64,000 bases of DNA from Saccharofermentans sp. (GCA_024403715.1 JAKSRJ010000006.1:19338-83337), one strand, 5' to 3'; counted from the first letter of the stretch, positions 1 through 8,172 are shown. Program-made: numbers and translations. Notes: generated by a model from the letters alone, not told the origin.

Positions 1-570
1 AATAACAGTACCGTTCTGGAGCATATCCTCTAAGTTAACGAGGTCGCAGTTATGCATATGCTGAGCAAAATAGTCGCTGTCATGGAAGTGAATGATACCC
101 TGCTGATGAGCATCTACGATATCCTGTGGGAGAAGGAGACGCTGAGTGATATCCTTACTAACCTCACCAGCCATATAGTCACGCTGTACGCTGTTAACAG
201 TAGGGTTCTTGTTGGAATTTTCCTGCTTCAATTCCTCGTTATTGCACTCGATAAGGGTAAGGATAGAAGCATCAGTAGTATTAGACTGACGGATAAGGGA
301 TCTTGTGTAACGGTAAGTTACATAAAGCTTTGCTACTTCATATGCACCATGAGCCATAATCTGCTTCTCTACGAGGTCCTGAATCTCCTCGACAGAGAGG
401 GCGCGGTTCATCTTCTCACACTCATTAGTAACACGTTCAGCAATACGCATAATCTGCTTAGGAGTCATGCGATCTGGTTCCTTAGCAGCCTCGTTTGCCT
501 TAGTAATAGCGTTGATAATCTTAGAAATATCGAACTCTACTTCAGTCTTGTTACGCTTAATGATCTTCAT
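1..570 (-). CDS. nrdD: Anaerobic ribonucleoside-triphosphate reductase, N-terminal part (runs off left edge)
   Basis: Read on the minus strand, the frame starts at ATG 570 and stays open to base 1, giving about 190 N-terminal residues. The first ~90 residues (starting MKIIKRNKTEVEFDISKI) form an ATP-cone, the allosteric nucleotide-binding domain of NrdD. The region near residue 165 (GIIHFHDSDYFAQHMHNCDL) is typical of the class III catalytic barrel entry. NrdD makes dNTPs from NTPs with a glycyl radical in the absence of oxygen and needs the activase NrdG, which is not in view. A GGGGTG ribosome site sits 6-7 bases before the ATG. Control by NrdR is indicated by two boxes upstream. The catalytic C-terminus lies outside the window. 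Confidence 0.93.
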   Translation of the reverse strand, partial: MKIIKRNKTEVEFDISKIINAITKANEAAKEPDRMTPKQIMRIAERVTNECEKMNRALSVEEIQDLVEKQIMAHGAYEVAKLYVTYRYTRSLIRQSNTTDASILTLIECNNEELKQENSNKNPTVNSVQRDYMAGEVSKDITQRLLLPQDIVDAHQQGIIHFHDSDYFAQHMHNCDLVNLEDMLQNGTVI

Positions 571-617
571 AGTAGCACCCCTGCCGTTTACTGTTATCAA
601 AAAATTGACTTGGTTAT

Positions 618-679
618 TGTAACAATGTTACACGCGTTTTTAAACTACTTTTATAGCTATTCTGTCAAATGTAACATTT
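618..679. promoter_or_regulatory. Two TGTAACA palindromes in the nrdD 5' leader
   Basis: Two dyads with a common core lie between the nrdD promoter and its start codon: TGTAACAATGTTACA (618-632, 15 bases, perfect around a single central base) and AAATGTAACATTT (667-679). They resemble operator sites for a dimeric regulator, but I cannot assign a family. They do not match the Rex or NrdR consensus. Position within the 5' untranslated region would fit a repressor roadblock or an mRNA hairpin. Confidence 0.4.
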
Positions 680-717
680 CAAATCTAACAAATCTTTGAC
701 TCTCTGTTTGCTACATT

Positions 718-746
718 ATTCTAACTATATATTGGGGGCAGGTCAA
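718..746 (-). promoter_or_regulatory. Sigma-A type promoter of nrdD
   Basis: Minus strand TTGACC (746-741), a 17-base spacer and TAGAAT (723-718), each one mismatch from consensus. Transcription would start near 711, leaving a ~140-base leader before nrdD. One NrdR box fills most of the spacer. Confidence 0.7.
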
Positions 747-768
747 CACGTAATACTATATATTGTGT
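722..768 (-). promoter_or_regulatory. Pair of NrdR boxes upstream of nrdD
   Basis: On the minus strand ACACAATATATAGTAT (768-753) and CCCCAATATATAGTTA (737-722) both match the NrdR box (consensus about ACACWATATATTGTGT). They share the core CAATATATAGT and their centres are exactly 31 bases apart, the three-helical-turn spacing known for NrdR pairs. The proximal box lies in the -35/-10 spacer and the distal one just upstream of -35, so binding should repress. The nrdR gene itself is not in the window. Confidence 0.85.
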
Positions 769-793
769 TACAATTTTGATTCTTAAGACATAA

Positions 794-834
794 TAAAAAC
801 CGGCTACGCACCATAAATGCATAGCCGGCCACAA
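794..834 (-). terminator. Intrinsic terminator of the aromatic operon
   Basis: Minus strand hairpin with arms CCGGCTATGCA and TGCGTAGCCGG around a short loop, followed by TTTTT. It lies about 25 bases after the stop codon of the SseB-like gene and would end the whole tyrA-to-sseB transcript. Confidence 0.85.
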
Positions 835-857
835 TTCTAGTTAAATAATGAGCTACA

Positions 858-1820
858 TTACTTCTTGGCTGCGTTTGCTACCATTTCGATGAGCTTATTA
901 GGTACACCAACACCTACAGGTCCGAATGGATTGATTACCAAATCGCACTTTCTGTTCTGTACATATTTAGCTACTTCCTTAAAAGGCATAACAGCTACAG
1001 ATGGCTTCTTGCCTCCTGCAAACATATCCTTCCAAGCTACAAGTGTAGAAAAATCTGTGAATACTGGGAGAGCAATGCTGCTAGGATCATCCTTACGAGC
1101 GATAGTAACAAACTGGATTTTCTTCTTTCCAGTCATATCTGTTTCCTTAACTTCAGATGCAGGAAGAACAAGTCTTGCATTCATAAGATGAATCATCATG
1201 AGCTTCATGAATTCCTTATCCTTAGCATACTCCTTATATCGCAAAGTCATACCCATCAAAGCTGGGTTCTCTACCTGCTTTTTGTTCTCCTTAGTTGTAG
1301 GTGGAACATTAGAGATAACTGAGAATTTAGGCACAACATTAGTCGAATCAAGACCAACCTTCTGAAGGTCAATCGTAAAACCAATCATTACATCACACAT
1401 TGATGCTTCATCAACAAGTGTCTCTTCGCCCTTATCATTAGTTGTATTGATGAGTGTAGCGCTTGTAACTAATACTTTGCCATCTGGTCTATAAACATAA
1501 AGAATCATCTCTTTGTTAAGAACACCAAATACCTTACCTCCGACAGCAACTATGCCCTCTTCAGTGCACTCGATATCCTCAGCCATCAGGAAGCACTTAG
1601 CGCCACCCTTCTTAATTTGCTGATCGACATTTGCTTGAGCGATATCATTAGCCTGCTTTTGAATTGCAGCCTCACGATTCTTCTCAACTCGAATTCTGTC
1701 GGCTTCAGCCTTTTCCTTCTTCGCCTTGGCTTCTTCGGCATCTGTCTCATCGATAGCTGCGAGCAAAGCTGCATCTAAGTCATCGCCATTAAGATTAAAA
1801 ATATCCTTATCGTCTGCCAT
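858..1820 (-). CDS. SseB-domain protein with charged coiled-coil N-terminus
   Basis: A 320-residue cytoplasmic protein. Residues 1-80 are rich in Asp, Glu, Lys and Ala and probably helical or coiled coil. Residues ~80-190 form a domain I do not recognise. Residues ~195-320 look like the SseB N-terminal-type domain, with LPVFTDFSTLVAWKD and a late NPFGPVGVGVP segment, features common to SseB-like proteins of Firmicutes. The function of such proteins is not established. It is the last gene of the aromatic operon, 15 bases after aroQ, with a strong GGGGGAT ribosome site, so it is probably made together with the shikimate enzymes. No enzymatic link to that pathway can be seen. Confidence 0.75.
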   Translation of the reverse strand: MADDKDIFNLNGDDLDAALLAAIDETDAEEAKAKKEKAEADRIRVEKNREAAIQKQANDIAQANVDQQIKKGGAKCFLMAEDIECTEEGIVAVGGKVFGVLNKEMILYVYRPDGKVLVTSATLINTTNDKGEETLVDEASMCDVMIGFTIDLQKVGLDSTNVVPKFSVISNVPPTTKENKKQVENPALMGMTLRYKEYAKDKEFMKLMMIHLMNARLVLPASEVKETDMTGKKKIQFVTIARKDDPSSIALPVFTDFSTLVAWKDMFAGGKKPSVAVMPFKEVAKYVQNRKCDLVINPFGPVGVGVPNKLIEMVANAAKK

Positions 1821-1835
1821 TATTCTATCCCCCTA

Positions 1836-2264
1836 TTAGCCTTGGGTTAGGAAATCAACAGCTTCAATATAGCCATCAAATCCTTTTCCTATTATAGTCT
1901 TCTTCGCAATCTTAGACACATAAGAAATCTGTCTGAAGTCCTCACGCTCGTCAACCTTACTGATATGAACCTCAACAGCTGGAATCTGCACTGCCTTCAA
2001 AGCATCAAGAAGCGCTACTGAAGTATGTGTATATGCACCTGGGTTAATTACAATTCCATCTACCTTATCGAAATAAGCTGCTTGAATGTAATCAACGAGG
2101 TCACCTTCGTGATTGCTCTGCTTAAACTCTACGTCAACGCCAAGAGTCTTGCAGTGATTTCCAATCATCTCGATAAGATCGTTATATGTACTCTTACCAT
2201 AGATATCAGGTTCTCTGATACCTAACATGTTAAGATTTGGTCCATTAAGAATTAATAGCTTCAT
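1836..2264 (-). CDS. aroQ: Type II 3-dehydroquinate dehydratase
   Basis: A 142-residue protein of the usual type II length that converts 3-dehydroquinate to 3-dehydroshikimate, step three of the shikimate pathway. Family motifs are ILNGPNLNMLGIREPDIYG at the N-terminus (catalytic Tyr in the flexible loop), SNHEGDLVDYIQ, INPGAYTHTSVALLDAL and VEVHISKVDEREDFR with the catalytic His. It overlaps the upstream fusion gene by 20 bases, so translation is probably coupled. A type II enzyme rather than AroD is consistent with the rest of this operon. The product acts as a dodecamer in known members. Confidence 0.96.
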   Translation of the reverse strand: MKLLILNGPNLNMLGIREPDIYGKSTYNDLIEMIGNHCKTLGVDVEFKQSNHEGDLVDYIQAAYFDKVDGIVINPGAYTHTSVALLDALKAVQIPAVEVHISKVDEREDFRQISYVSKIAKKTIIGKGFDGYIEAVDFLTQG

Positions 2265-3780
2265 TGAAAATTCTAACCGCCTCGTCTAAGTATTCTTCCT
2301 TTGAATCCTTGCTATCTACAGTAATACGGATATCACAGAGATTCTCATAAGCTTCATGTCTCTCACTATAAAGCTTCTCTACGCCCTTACTAGCTGTCAA
2401 AGGTCTATCCTCTGATGCGAGCATAGAAAGAGGTCTATCATTATAGATAACGAGAGAATTACATCTTAGTGGGAAGTAGTTGTACTCGCGTGTAACAATA
2501 CCACCACCGCAGGAAACGATAAGTCCACTTCTCTTTAAGTATTCCTTGGAAACTTCATGCTCCATCTCACGGAACTTATCTTCGCCCTGAGTCTTAATTA
2601 CCTCAGAAGGAGTTGTGTTATAGGTCTCTGTGAAAGCAACGTCCAAATCAACCATCTCTCTACCTAAGTACTCAGAAAGTCTCTTAGCAAGAGCAGACTT
2701 ACCAGAACCTGGCATACCGATAATAGTAATGTTCTTCATCTGGAACTCGAGCTTCTTAACTACAGACTTAATTAGGTTAGCATCACACATAGACTCAGCT
2801 TCCTCATCTGTTGTAGCACCCTTAAAGAACATACAGGACTTAACAGCCTGAGCAACAAGCATTGTAAGACCACCTGCAATCTTAAGGCCACGCTTTTGTG
2901 CCTCATAGAGAAGTCTTGTTCTAGATGGGTTATAGATAACATCAGCAACAGACTCAAGTCTTGGAAACTTATCGAGGTCAACAAGAATGTTATCAATCTT
3001 AGGGAACATACCAACTGGTGTACAGTTGATAATTACCTGAGCATTACTGCAAATCTCGTAGATATTATCGTAGTTAATTGGCTCACCCAAATCACAGAAA
3101 TTAACAAGTCCCGCCTTCATATAGCCAAGACCCAATTCAACTGCAGCTGCAGCACCACCGTGACCTAATACGAGTACTTCCTTCCCCTCAATCTCGATGC
3201 CTGCAGAATTAAGCATGAACATAAAGCCGAAGATATCTGTGTTAGCTCCTCTTACTTTGCCATCCTTACTAAATACAACAGTATTAACTGCGCCTGCATC
3301 CTTAGCAGAAGGAGTAAGCTCGTCACACATATTAGCAGCAATCTTCTTATAAGGAATTGTTACGTTATATCCACCGTAAACTCCACGTCTACCCTGTGCC
3401 CAGAGTTCTTCAAGCTCATCTTCTTCCTTCTCGATAATTCCATATGCATATTCATCAGTAATGATTGCATGAATCTGAGGAGAATATGTGTGTGGAAGGT
3501 GCTGACCTAATACACCAAATAATGGCTTTTCCTGATGCTTTCTTGAAAGCTCAAAAATCTTCTCGTAGAGCTCTCCAATATATGGAACTGCATCGTCATC
3601 AGCCTGAGCCTTAATCTCAGCAATTTTTGCTTCCTCACGAGCCTTATCAAGAACTGGTGCGCCTTTGATTTTCTTATACTCACCAATCTGTCTTGCAGTC
3701 TTAATTCTCTTAGAGAAAGCTTCGATAATTGCCTTATCTTCAAGATCTATTTCACGTCTTAATTCTTCGAGACTCTTCAT
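2245..3780 (-). CDS. Chorismate mutase / shikimate dehydrogenase / shikimate kinase triple fusion
   Basis: A single 511-residue frame holds three enzymes. Residues 1-~85 are an AroQ-class chorismate mutase helix bundle (LRREIDLEDKAIIEAFSKR, then KIKGAPVLDKAREEA). Residues ~88-345 are AroE: SPQIH substrate motif, YNVTIPYKK with the catalytic Lys, GANTDIFGF with the catalytic Asp, and VLGHGGAAAAVELGL as the NADP loop. Residues ~348-511 are shikimate kinase: P-loop GMPGSGKSALAKRL, DLDVAF, FREMEHEV and VSCGGGIV. It would reduce dehydroshikimate, phosphorylate shikimate and later turn chorismate into prephenate. The ATG shares one base with the aroC stop (TAATG). AroE-AroK fusions are known; the added mutase domain is less usual. 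No frameshift or in-frame stop is seen. Confidence 0.93.
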   Translation of the reverse strand: MKSLEELRREIDLEDKAIIEAFSKRIKTARQIGEYKKIKGAPVLDKAREEAKIAEIKAQADDDAVPYIGELYEKIFELSRKHQEKPLFGVLGQHLPHTYSPQIHAIITDEYAYGIIEKEEDELEELWAQGRRGVYGGYNVTIPYKKIAANMCDELTPSAKDAGAVNTVVFSKDGKVRGANTDIFGFMFMLNSAGIEIEGKEVLVLGHGGAAAAVELGLGYMKAGLVNFCDLGEPINYDNIYEICSNAQVIINCTPVGMFPKIDNILVDLDKFPRLESVADVIYNPSRTRLLYEAQKRGLKIAGGLTMLVAQAVKSCMFFKGATTDEEAESMCDANLIKSVVKKLEFQMKNITIIGMPGSGKSALAKRLSEYLGREMVDLDVAFTETYNTTPSEVIKTQGEDKFREMEHEVSKEYLKRSGLIVSCGGGIVTREYNYFPLRCNSLVIYNDRPLSMLASEDRPLTASKGVEKLYSERHEAYENLCDIRITVDSKDSKEEYLDEAVRIFNEAINS

Positions 3781-4877
3781 TACTTTGTCTCCTCCTTCAA
3801 GATTGCATCATATATAGCAATTGCAGCCGCTGCTTCTACAACAGGAACAGCTCTTGGTGCAACACATGGATCATGTCTACCCATTATCTCAATACTTGTG
3901 TTCTCGCGCGATACCAAATCTACAGTATTCTGAGGTCTAGAGATAGATGGTGTTGGCTTAAATGCTAGATCAAATACTAGAGGAACGCCGCCTCCGACTG
4001 AAATACCACCTAGAATACCACCACACTTATTAGTAGCGAGACTTACGTTATCGCCATCCATTACAAATGAATCGTTATTAGTTGATCCAAGTAACCCGGC
4101 TACGTCAAAACCTGCGCCAAACTCCACACCCTTAACAGCTGGAATAGCATACATAAGATTTGCAATCTTACCTTCAAGACCATCAAAAAGTGGTCCGCCA
4201 ATTCCGCCTTCCATACCATAGATAACGCACTCGACTACAGCACCTACAGAATCCTGTGCCATTCTTGCTTCTTCGATTTTTGCCTTCATTCCTTCAGCAG
4301 CTTCATCAGAAATTGCTGGGAATTCCTTATCGGCAATTTTAATTAATTCCTGCTTAAAAGCTTCATCCTTAACATCGTGGTTATAGTAGTTATCATCCAT
4401 AACTCCACCACAACTCTTAAGGTGAGCATAAACTTCTATTCCACGCTTTTTAAGTTCATTAAGAGCAATAGAACCAGCAATACAAAGAGGAGCTGTCATT
4501 CTTCCAGAGAAGATTCCACCACCACTCTTAGAAGCCTTGTCACCATACTTAAGCTTACCTGTGTAATCAGCATGACCTGGACGTGGCTTATTCTCAATTG
4601 AGGAATAGTCCTTAGGCTTTGTGTTAGCGTTAATGATATAGCCGTGTAATACGTCGCCTTCAAGCCTTTCGAAAAGAGCTTCATCCTTCTCGCTTCTTGG
4701 AGTAGACCACTTATTCTTACCAGGAGCACGTCTGCTCATAAGCTTATATGTTACTTCCTTGTCAGCTTCTACGCCTTCAGGTAAGCCCTTGATGTAAACA
4801 CCGATTGTTGGGCTATGGGACTCGCCGTAAATTGTAAGTTCTAAGCAATCGCCTCTGTAGGTGGATTCCATGCTCAT
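3780..4877 (-). CDS. aroC: Chorismate synthase
   Basis: A 365-residue protein of normal family length that eliminates phosphate from 5-enolpyruvylshikimate 3-phosphate to give chorismate, using reduced FMN. Visible motifs are the N-terminal GESHSPTIGVYIKGLPEG, RRAPGKNKWSTPR, the GRMTAPLCIAGSIALNEL stretch after SGGGIFSG, and the C-terminal MGRHDPCVAPRAVPVVEA. The start ATG shares the A of the aroA stop TAA (TAATG), with GAGGAG about eight bases upstream. It sits between aroA and the triple fusion, whose mutase domain would use its product. Confidence 0.97.
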   Translation of the reverse strand: MSMESTYRGDCLELTIYGESHSPTIGVYIKGLPEGVEADKEVTYKLMSRRAPGKNKWSTPRSEKDEALFERLEGDVLHGYIINANTKPKDYSSIENKPRPGHADYTGKLKYGDKASKSGGGIFSGRMTAPLCIAGSIALNELKKRGIEVYAHLKSCGGVMDDNYYNHDVKDEAFKQELIKIADKEFPAISDEAAEGMKAKIEEARMAQDSVGAVVECVIYGMEGGIGGPLFDGLEGKIANLMYAIPAVKGVEFGAGFDVAGLLGSTNNDSFVMDGDNVSLATNKCGGILGGISVGGGVPLVFDLAFKPTPSISRPQNTVDLVSRENTSIEIMGRHDPCVAPRAVPVVEAAAAIAIYDAILKEETK

Positions 4878-6025
4878 TATGAGAACTCCTCTCTAATTAC
4901 ATCCTTAAATGCTGGGAAAGACTTATCCAGCGGATTAATGTCGTCTATTTGAAGATCAACTCTAAGTGCTGCCGCAAGTAAAACCGCAGACATGACCATA
5001 CGATGATCCTTATAAGAATCTAGGTCAATTATATCCTTAGCAAAGGAGTTATCGTAGCCATAAACAGTAAGAGTATTGTCGGTTTCTTCTGTTTTGATTC
5101 CAGCAGCTTCGAGCTGTTCGCGTGTAGCCATAACGCGGTCGGACTCCTTTGCTCTTAAGCGAGCTGTGTTGTTAAATACTGTCTTCTTATTTCTGAAGGC
5201 AGCTACCATCGCCATATAAGGCACGATATCAGGAATATCCTTACAATCCCATGTAAGTTCGTCTACGCCAACATTATTTAAATAATCAACGATAGCCTTA
5301 TCGCCTTGAACGGAATTAATATCTAGGTTTCCTACTTCCAACTTACCGTTAATAAGCTCTTTAAGACAAAGGAGGAATGCACCGCCACTCCAGTCGCCTT
5401 CGACATTAAATACTTCCTTACCTTCAAGAGAAGATGAATACTTATCAATTACGTACTGAGTAAGCTCGATATAGTGGATAGATGACTTCTCGCCTGTAAC
5501 TTCGATAGACGAATTAGGAAGCACAATTAATGCCATCATGATGCCTGACACAAACTGAGAAGAGATACTACCATCAATAGTAAATAGACCTTCTGTTAGT
5601 GTGCCTGTAACTTCGATAGTTCTGTTTTCTGCTACCAAAGTCATAGTAATTCCGCGTGGACTTAATGCATTTTCCAAAGCATCCATCGGACGGTCAAAAA
5701 GACGTCCTGCAGTCTTAAATATAAGCTTTCTATTAGTAATATTCTTATTAAATAAATAAGCTACAGCTACTGTAATCATGAAGCGAATAGTAGATCCTGA
5801 TTCTCTGCAGTCAAGAACAATATCGCCATCGTGGTCATTAGCGTCACGTAAAGCCTTAAGGCAATCCTTAGTAGCCTTAATATCATCGCTGTCGCCATCG
5901 CTATACTCTAAGTTGTCGTTAAGACCGTGTAAAAATCTAACAATTAATTCGCGGTGATATACCGACTTTGAAGCCGGAGCATCTACCTTAAAATCAAAAG
6001 TGCGATCCTTTAATTTAATAATCAT
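4877..6025 (-). CDS. aroA: EPSP synthase (3-phosphoshikimate 1-carboxyvinyltransferase)
   Basis: A 382-residue enzyme, somewhat shorter than the usual ~430. It joins shikimate 3-phosphate and phosphoenolpyruvate. Conserved elements are APASKSVYHRELI (substrate-binding SKS and Arg), CRESGSTIRFM in place of the usual GNAGTxxR, GRLFDRPMDAL, RLRAKESDRVMATREQL, YKDHRMVMSAVLLA and PLDKSFPAF. The changed CRESGST loop is the region that affects glyphosate sensitivity in this family, so the enzyme is probably not the class I form. ATGA overlap with aroB; AAGGAG lies five bases before the ATG. Confidence 0.94.
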   Translation of the reverse strand: MIIKLKDRTFDFKVDAPASKSVYHRELIVRFLHGLNDNLEYSDGDSDDIKATKDCLKALRDANDHDGDIVLDCRESGSTIRFMITVAVAYLFNKNITNRKLIFKTAGRLFDRPMDALENALSPRGITMTLVAENRTIEVTGTLTEGLFTIDGSISSQFVSGIMMALIVLPNSSIEVTGEKSSIHYIELTQYVIDKYSSSLEGKEVFNVEGDWSGGAFLLCLKELINGKLEVGNLDINSVQGDKAIVDYLNNVGVDELTWDCKDIPDIVPYMAMVAAFRNKKTVFNNTARLRAKESDRVMATREQLEAAGIKTEETDNTLTVYGYDNSFAKDIIDLDSYKDHRMVMSAVLLAAALRVDLQIDDINPLDKSFPAFKDVIREEFS

Positions 6026-7104
6026 TTTGACTCCTTTTTAAGGAAAGACAAAAGCTCATCTGGAGTCATTTTTACAATATCAGCTTTACCGATTTTATTT
6101 ACAACGATTAAGGAGATTGTATTGCCTCTCTTCTTCTTATCGTTCATAGCACCAGATACTGAATCTTCTGGAGTAATAGCATCATCTATAGGAAGTGAGT
6201 AAGCCTTAATAAGATCTAACATCTTATCTGCTTCATCCTTTTCAAGTGTGCCCTTAGCTACTGCACAATCGATAATAATTCCCATTCCCTTAGCAACACA
6301 TACACCATGAGGTAAAGAGAAATTTGAATTACGCTCGATTACATGTCCGATTGTATGACCGAAGTTTAATGTCTGACGAAGACCATTATCAAACTCGTCT
6401 TCCTCGATTACATAATCCTTGTCCTTTACACACATACCTACGATTTGCTCCATAAGCTCTGCATCTTCTCTAATTTTGATGCCCTGATCTTTCTTTTCTA
6501 CAAGCAAATCATAAAGCTTTGTATCCATTATGCATGCGTACTTAATAACTTCTGCCATACCCTCTGTAAAGGTCTCGTCAGGCAAAGTCTTAAGACAGTC
6601 TGTGTCTTCTAGAACAAGCATTGGCTGCCAGAAAGCCCCAACTTGATTTTTACCTGCTGGAATATCAATGCCAGTCTTGCCTCCGACTGAAGCATCTACC
6701 ATAGCAAGAAGGGATGTTGGAATCTGGCATACCTTAATCCCTCTTAAAAATGCAGAAGCAGCAAAGCCACCCATATCACCTGTTACACCGCCACCCAAGG
6801 CTACGAGTAAGTCAGTTCTTGTAAAGCCGTTTTCTGCCATCTTATTCCACATGTTAACGATGGTGTTGATGTTTTTGCTCTGCTCACCAGCTTCATAGAT
6901 TAATTCGACAGCTTCGATACCTGCTGCCTTAATTGAAGCCATAACTCTATCTAGGTATAGAGGTGCAACATTAGTCTCACTTACAACTAATGCTTTAGTA
7001 ATCTTTGAATCGCGCTCGCGAATCAAACTACCAACAGAATCTAAGATTCCGCTGCCTGTAATTACATCATATTCAGATGAAGTTTTTACATGAGTTTTAA
7101 TCAT
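6022..7104 (-). CDS. aroB: 3-Dehydroquinate synthase
   Basis: A 360-residue NAD- and metal-dependent enzyme that cyclises DAHP to 3-dehydroquinate. Motifs: GGGVTGDMGGFAASAFLRG (NAD binding), PTSLLAMVDASVGGKTG, a long PAGKNQVGAFWQP segment, and metal ligands in TEGMAEVIKYA, FGHTIGHVIE and LPHGVCVAKGMG. It is joined to tyrA and aroA by four-base ATGA overlaps on both sides, so expression should track the attenuator upstream of tyrA. No DAHP synthase gene is present in this window to supply its substrate. Confidence 0.97.
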   Translation of the reverse strand: MIKTHVKTSSEYDVITGSGILDSVGSLIRERDSKITKALVVSETNVAPLYLDRVMASIKAAGIEAVELIYEAGEQSKNINTIVNMWNKMAENGFTRTDLLVALGGGVTGDMGGFAASAFLRGIKVCQIPTSLLAMVDASVGGKTGIDIPAGKNQVGAFWQPMLVLEDTDCLKTLPDETFTEGMAEVIKYACIMDTKLYDLLVEKKDQGIKIREDAELMEQIVGMCVKDKDYVIEEDEFDNGLRQTLNFGHTIGHVIERNSNFSLPHGVCVAKGMGIIIDCAVAKGTLEKDEADKMLDLIKAYSLPIDDAITPEDSVSGAMNDKKKRGNTISLIVVNKIGKADIVKMTPDELLSFLKKESK

Positions 7105-7946
7105 ATTCCATCAACCTCTTCCTTGATTCTTCTACCCTCATCAAGAAGATCTTTTAAGTAATCAAAATCTTCTCTCTCGAGTGCATCCTTATACTTAACA
7201 AGCTCGCCCATAAGATAGTCAATCTCAAAGATAAGGTTATCCTTATTCTCGAGGAAAAGCTGTGTCCACATAGTTGGGTTAAGCCATGCAACTCTAGTCA
7301 TATCCTTATAAGAACCTGCAGAGAAGCCCTTATGGTTACGTGATGTTGGGCTCTTAATATAAGCATTAGATACGAGATGTGCCATCTGAGATGTAAAAGC
7401 AATCATCTTATCGTGCTCTTCTGCTGTAGCAATATGAAAAGAACCGAACTGACAAGGTCCGAGTAAGTCCTCTACTCTATTAAGCAAATCTGCATCATCA
7501 AATACTGATGGTACTACTACCATAGGAGCGCCCTTATACATGTCGCCACGAGAGTAATCCATACCTGAGAACTTAGTGCCTGCCATCGGGTGACAACCTA
7601 CGAAAGTAAAACCACCCTCTTTTGCGATTCTAAAGCCTTCTTCACATACTGTTCTCTTTGTACCGCAGGCATCAATTACGAGACCGGACTTATTAAACTT
7701 GTCCTTACGGTCTTCCATCCACTTAAGTGTAGCTGCAGGATAAAGGCTTAATACAACAAGGTCGCACTCACAAAGATTGTCGTCTGTAAGATAATCATCA
7801 ATTACTCCCAGCTCTTTTGCAGTCTGAGTTACTGACTCAGTACGGTTCCAACCGTAAACAATAGCCTCGCTATCATTCTCTTTATAAGCCTTCGCGAAAG
7901 AAGCACCTATCAAACCTAACCCAACTACACCTACTTTAATCTTCAT
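7101..7946 (-). CDS. tyrA: Prephenate dehydrogenase
   Basis: A 281-residue protein that oxidatively decarboxylates prephenate to 4-hydroxyphenylpyruvate, the committed step to tyrosine. The Rossmann motif VGVVGLGLIGASFAKAY opens the protein, and FVGCHPMAGTKFSGMDYSR carries the catalytic His and substrate loop. SAGSYKDMTRVAWLNPTMW is also conserved. No ACT domain is present, so direct feedback inhibition by tyrosine through such a domain is not expected; the attenuator upstream could provide the tyrosine response instead. AAGGAAGG lies nine bases before the ATG. First gene of the aromatic operon. Confidence 0.96.
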   Translation of the reverse strand: MKIKVGVVGLGLIGASFAKAYKENDSEAIVYGWNRTESVTQTAKELGVIDDYLTDDNLCECDLVVLSLYPAATLKWMEDRKDKFNKSGLVIDACGTKRTVCEEGFRIAKEGGFTFVGCHPMAGTKFSGMDYSRGDMYKGAPMVVVPSVFDDADLLNRVEDLLGPCQFGSFHIATAEEHDKMIAFTSQMAHLVSNAYIKSPTSRNHKGFSAGSYKDMTRVAWLNPTMWTQLFLENKDNLIFEIDYLMGELVKYKDALEREDFDYLKDLLDEGRRIKEEVDGI

Positions 7947-8030
7947 AATTTTATGCCTTCCTTTTTATCGTATTAAAGTATACTCCATGCTTTGCCAATT
8001 GCCGACATTCATATAACTATTAATGACTTA

Positions 8031-8062
8031 AAAAACGCCGCCCGAGTGATTCGTGCGGCGTT
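8031..8062 (-). terminator. Attenuator terminator upstream of tyrA
   Basis: Minus strand arms AACGCCGC (8062-8055) and GCGGCGTT (8041-8034), extended inside by CGA/TCG across one mismatch, followed by a run of T (GTTTTTTAAG). It lies 54 bases after the stop of the Tyr-rich leader frame and 85 bases before tyrA, in the transcribed leader of the aromatic operon. It could also end the carD transcript. Confidence 0.88.
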
Positions 8063-8110
8063 CTGTTTGTTACTTATCGTATTAGAACTTATTTATTGCA
8101 CAAACCACTC
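8044..8110 (-). promoter_or_regulatory. Antiterminator pairing in the tyrA leader
   Basis: On the minus strand GAGTGGTTTGTGC (8110-8098) can pair along 13 positions, two of them G-U, with GCACGAATCACTC (8056-8044). The second segment is the inner 5' arm and loop of the terminator hairpin, so the two structures exclude each other. The first segment begins only six bases after the leader stop codon, where a terminating ribosome would cover it. Confidence 0.82.
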
Positions 8111-8115
8111 TTACT

Positions 8116-8172
8116 TTACTTAGCAAAGTAATAATAATAGTTATATGCGTATGTGTAATAGTCCTTTTTCAT
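8116..8172 (-). CDS. Tyrosine-rich leader peptide of the aromatic operon
   Basis: A short frame, ATG at 8172 to TAA at 8118-8116, encodes MKKDYYTYAYNYYYYFAK: 18 residues, eight of them Tyr and one Phe, with four consecutive Tyr codons just before the end. It lies between carD and tyrA on the same strand, ahead of a terminator and a competing antiterminator helix. In the manner of trp, phe and his leaders, ribosomes would stall at the Tyr codons when charged tRNA-Tyr is scarce and permit transcription into tyrA. No good ribosome site precedes the ATG. The promoter elements predict an RNA start at or within two bases of the ATG, so leaderless initiation is likely. An in-frame GTG 24 bases upstream is a weaker alternative. 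Confidence 0.82.
   Translation of the reverse strand: MKKDYYTYAYNYYYYFAK

Noticed and set aside
52..699. Plus-strand open frame of 215 codons
   Set aside because: It is antisense to nrdD, whose minus-strand protein is clearly recognisable, and it runs through the nrdD promoter leader.
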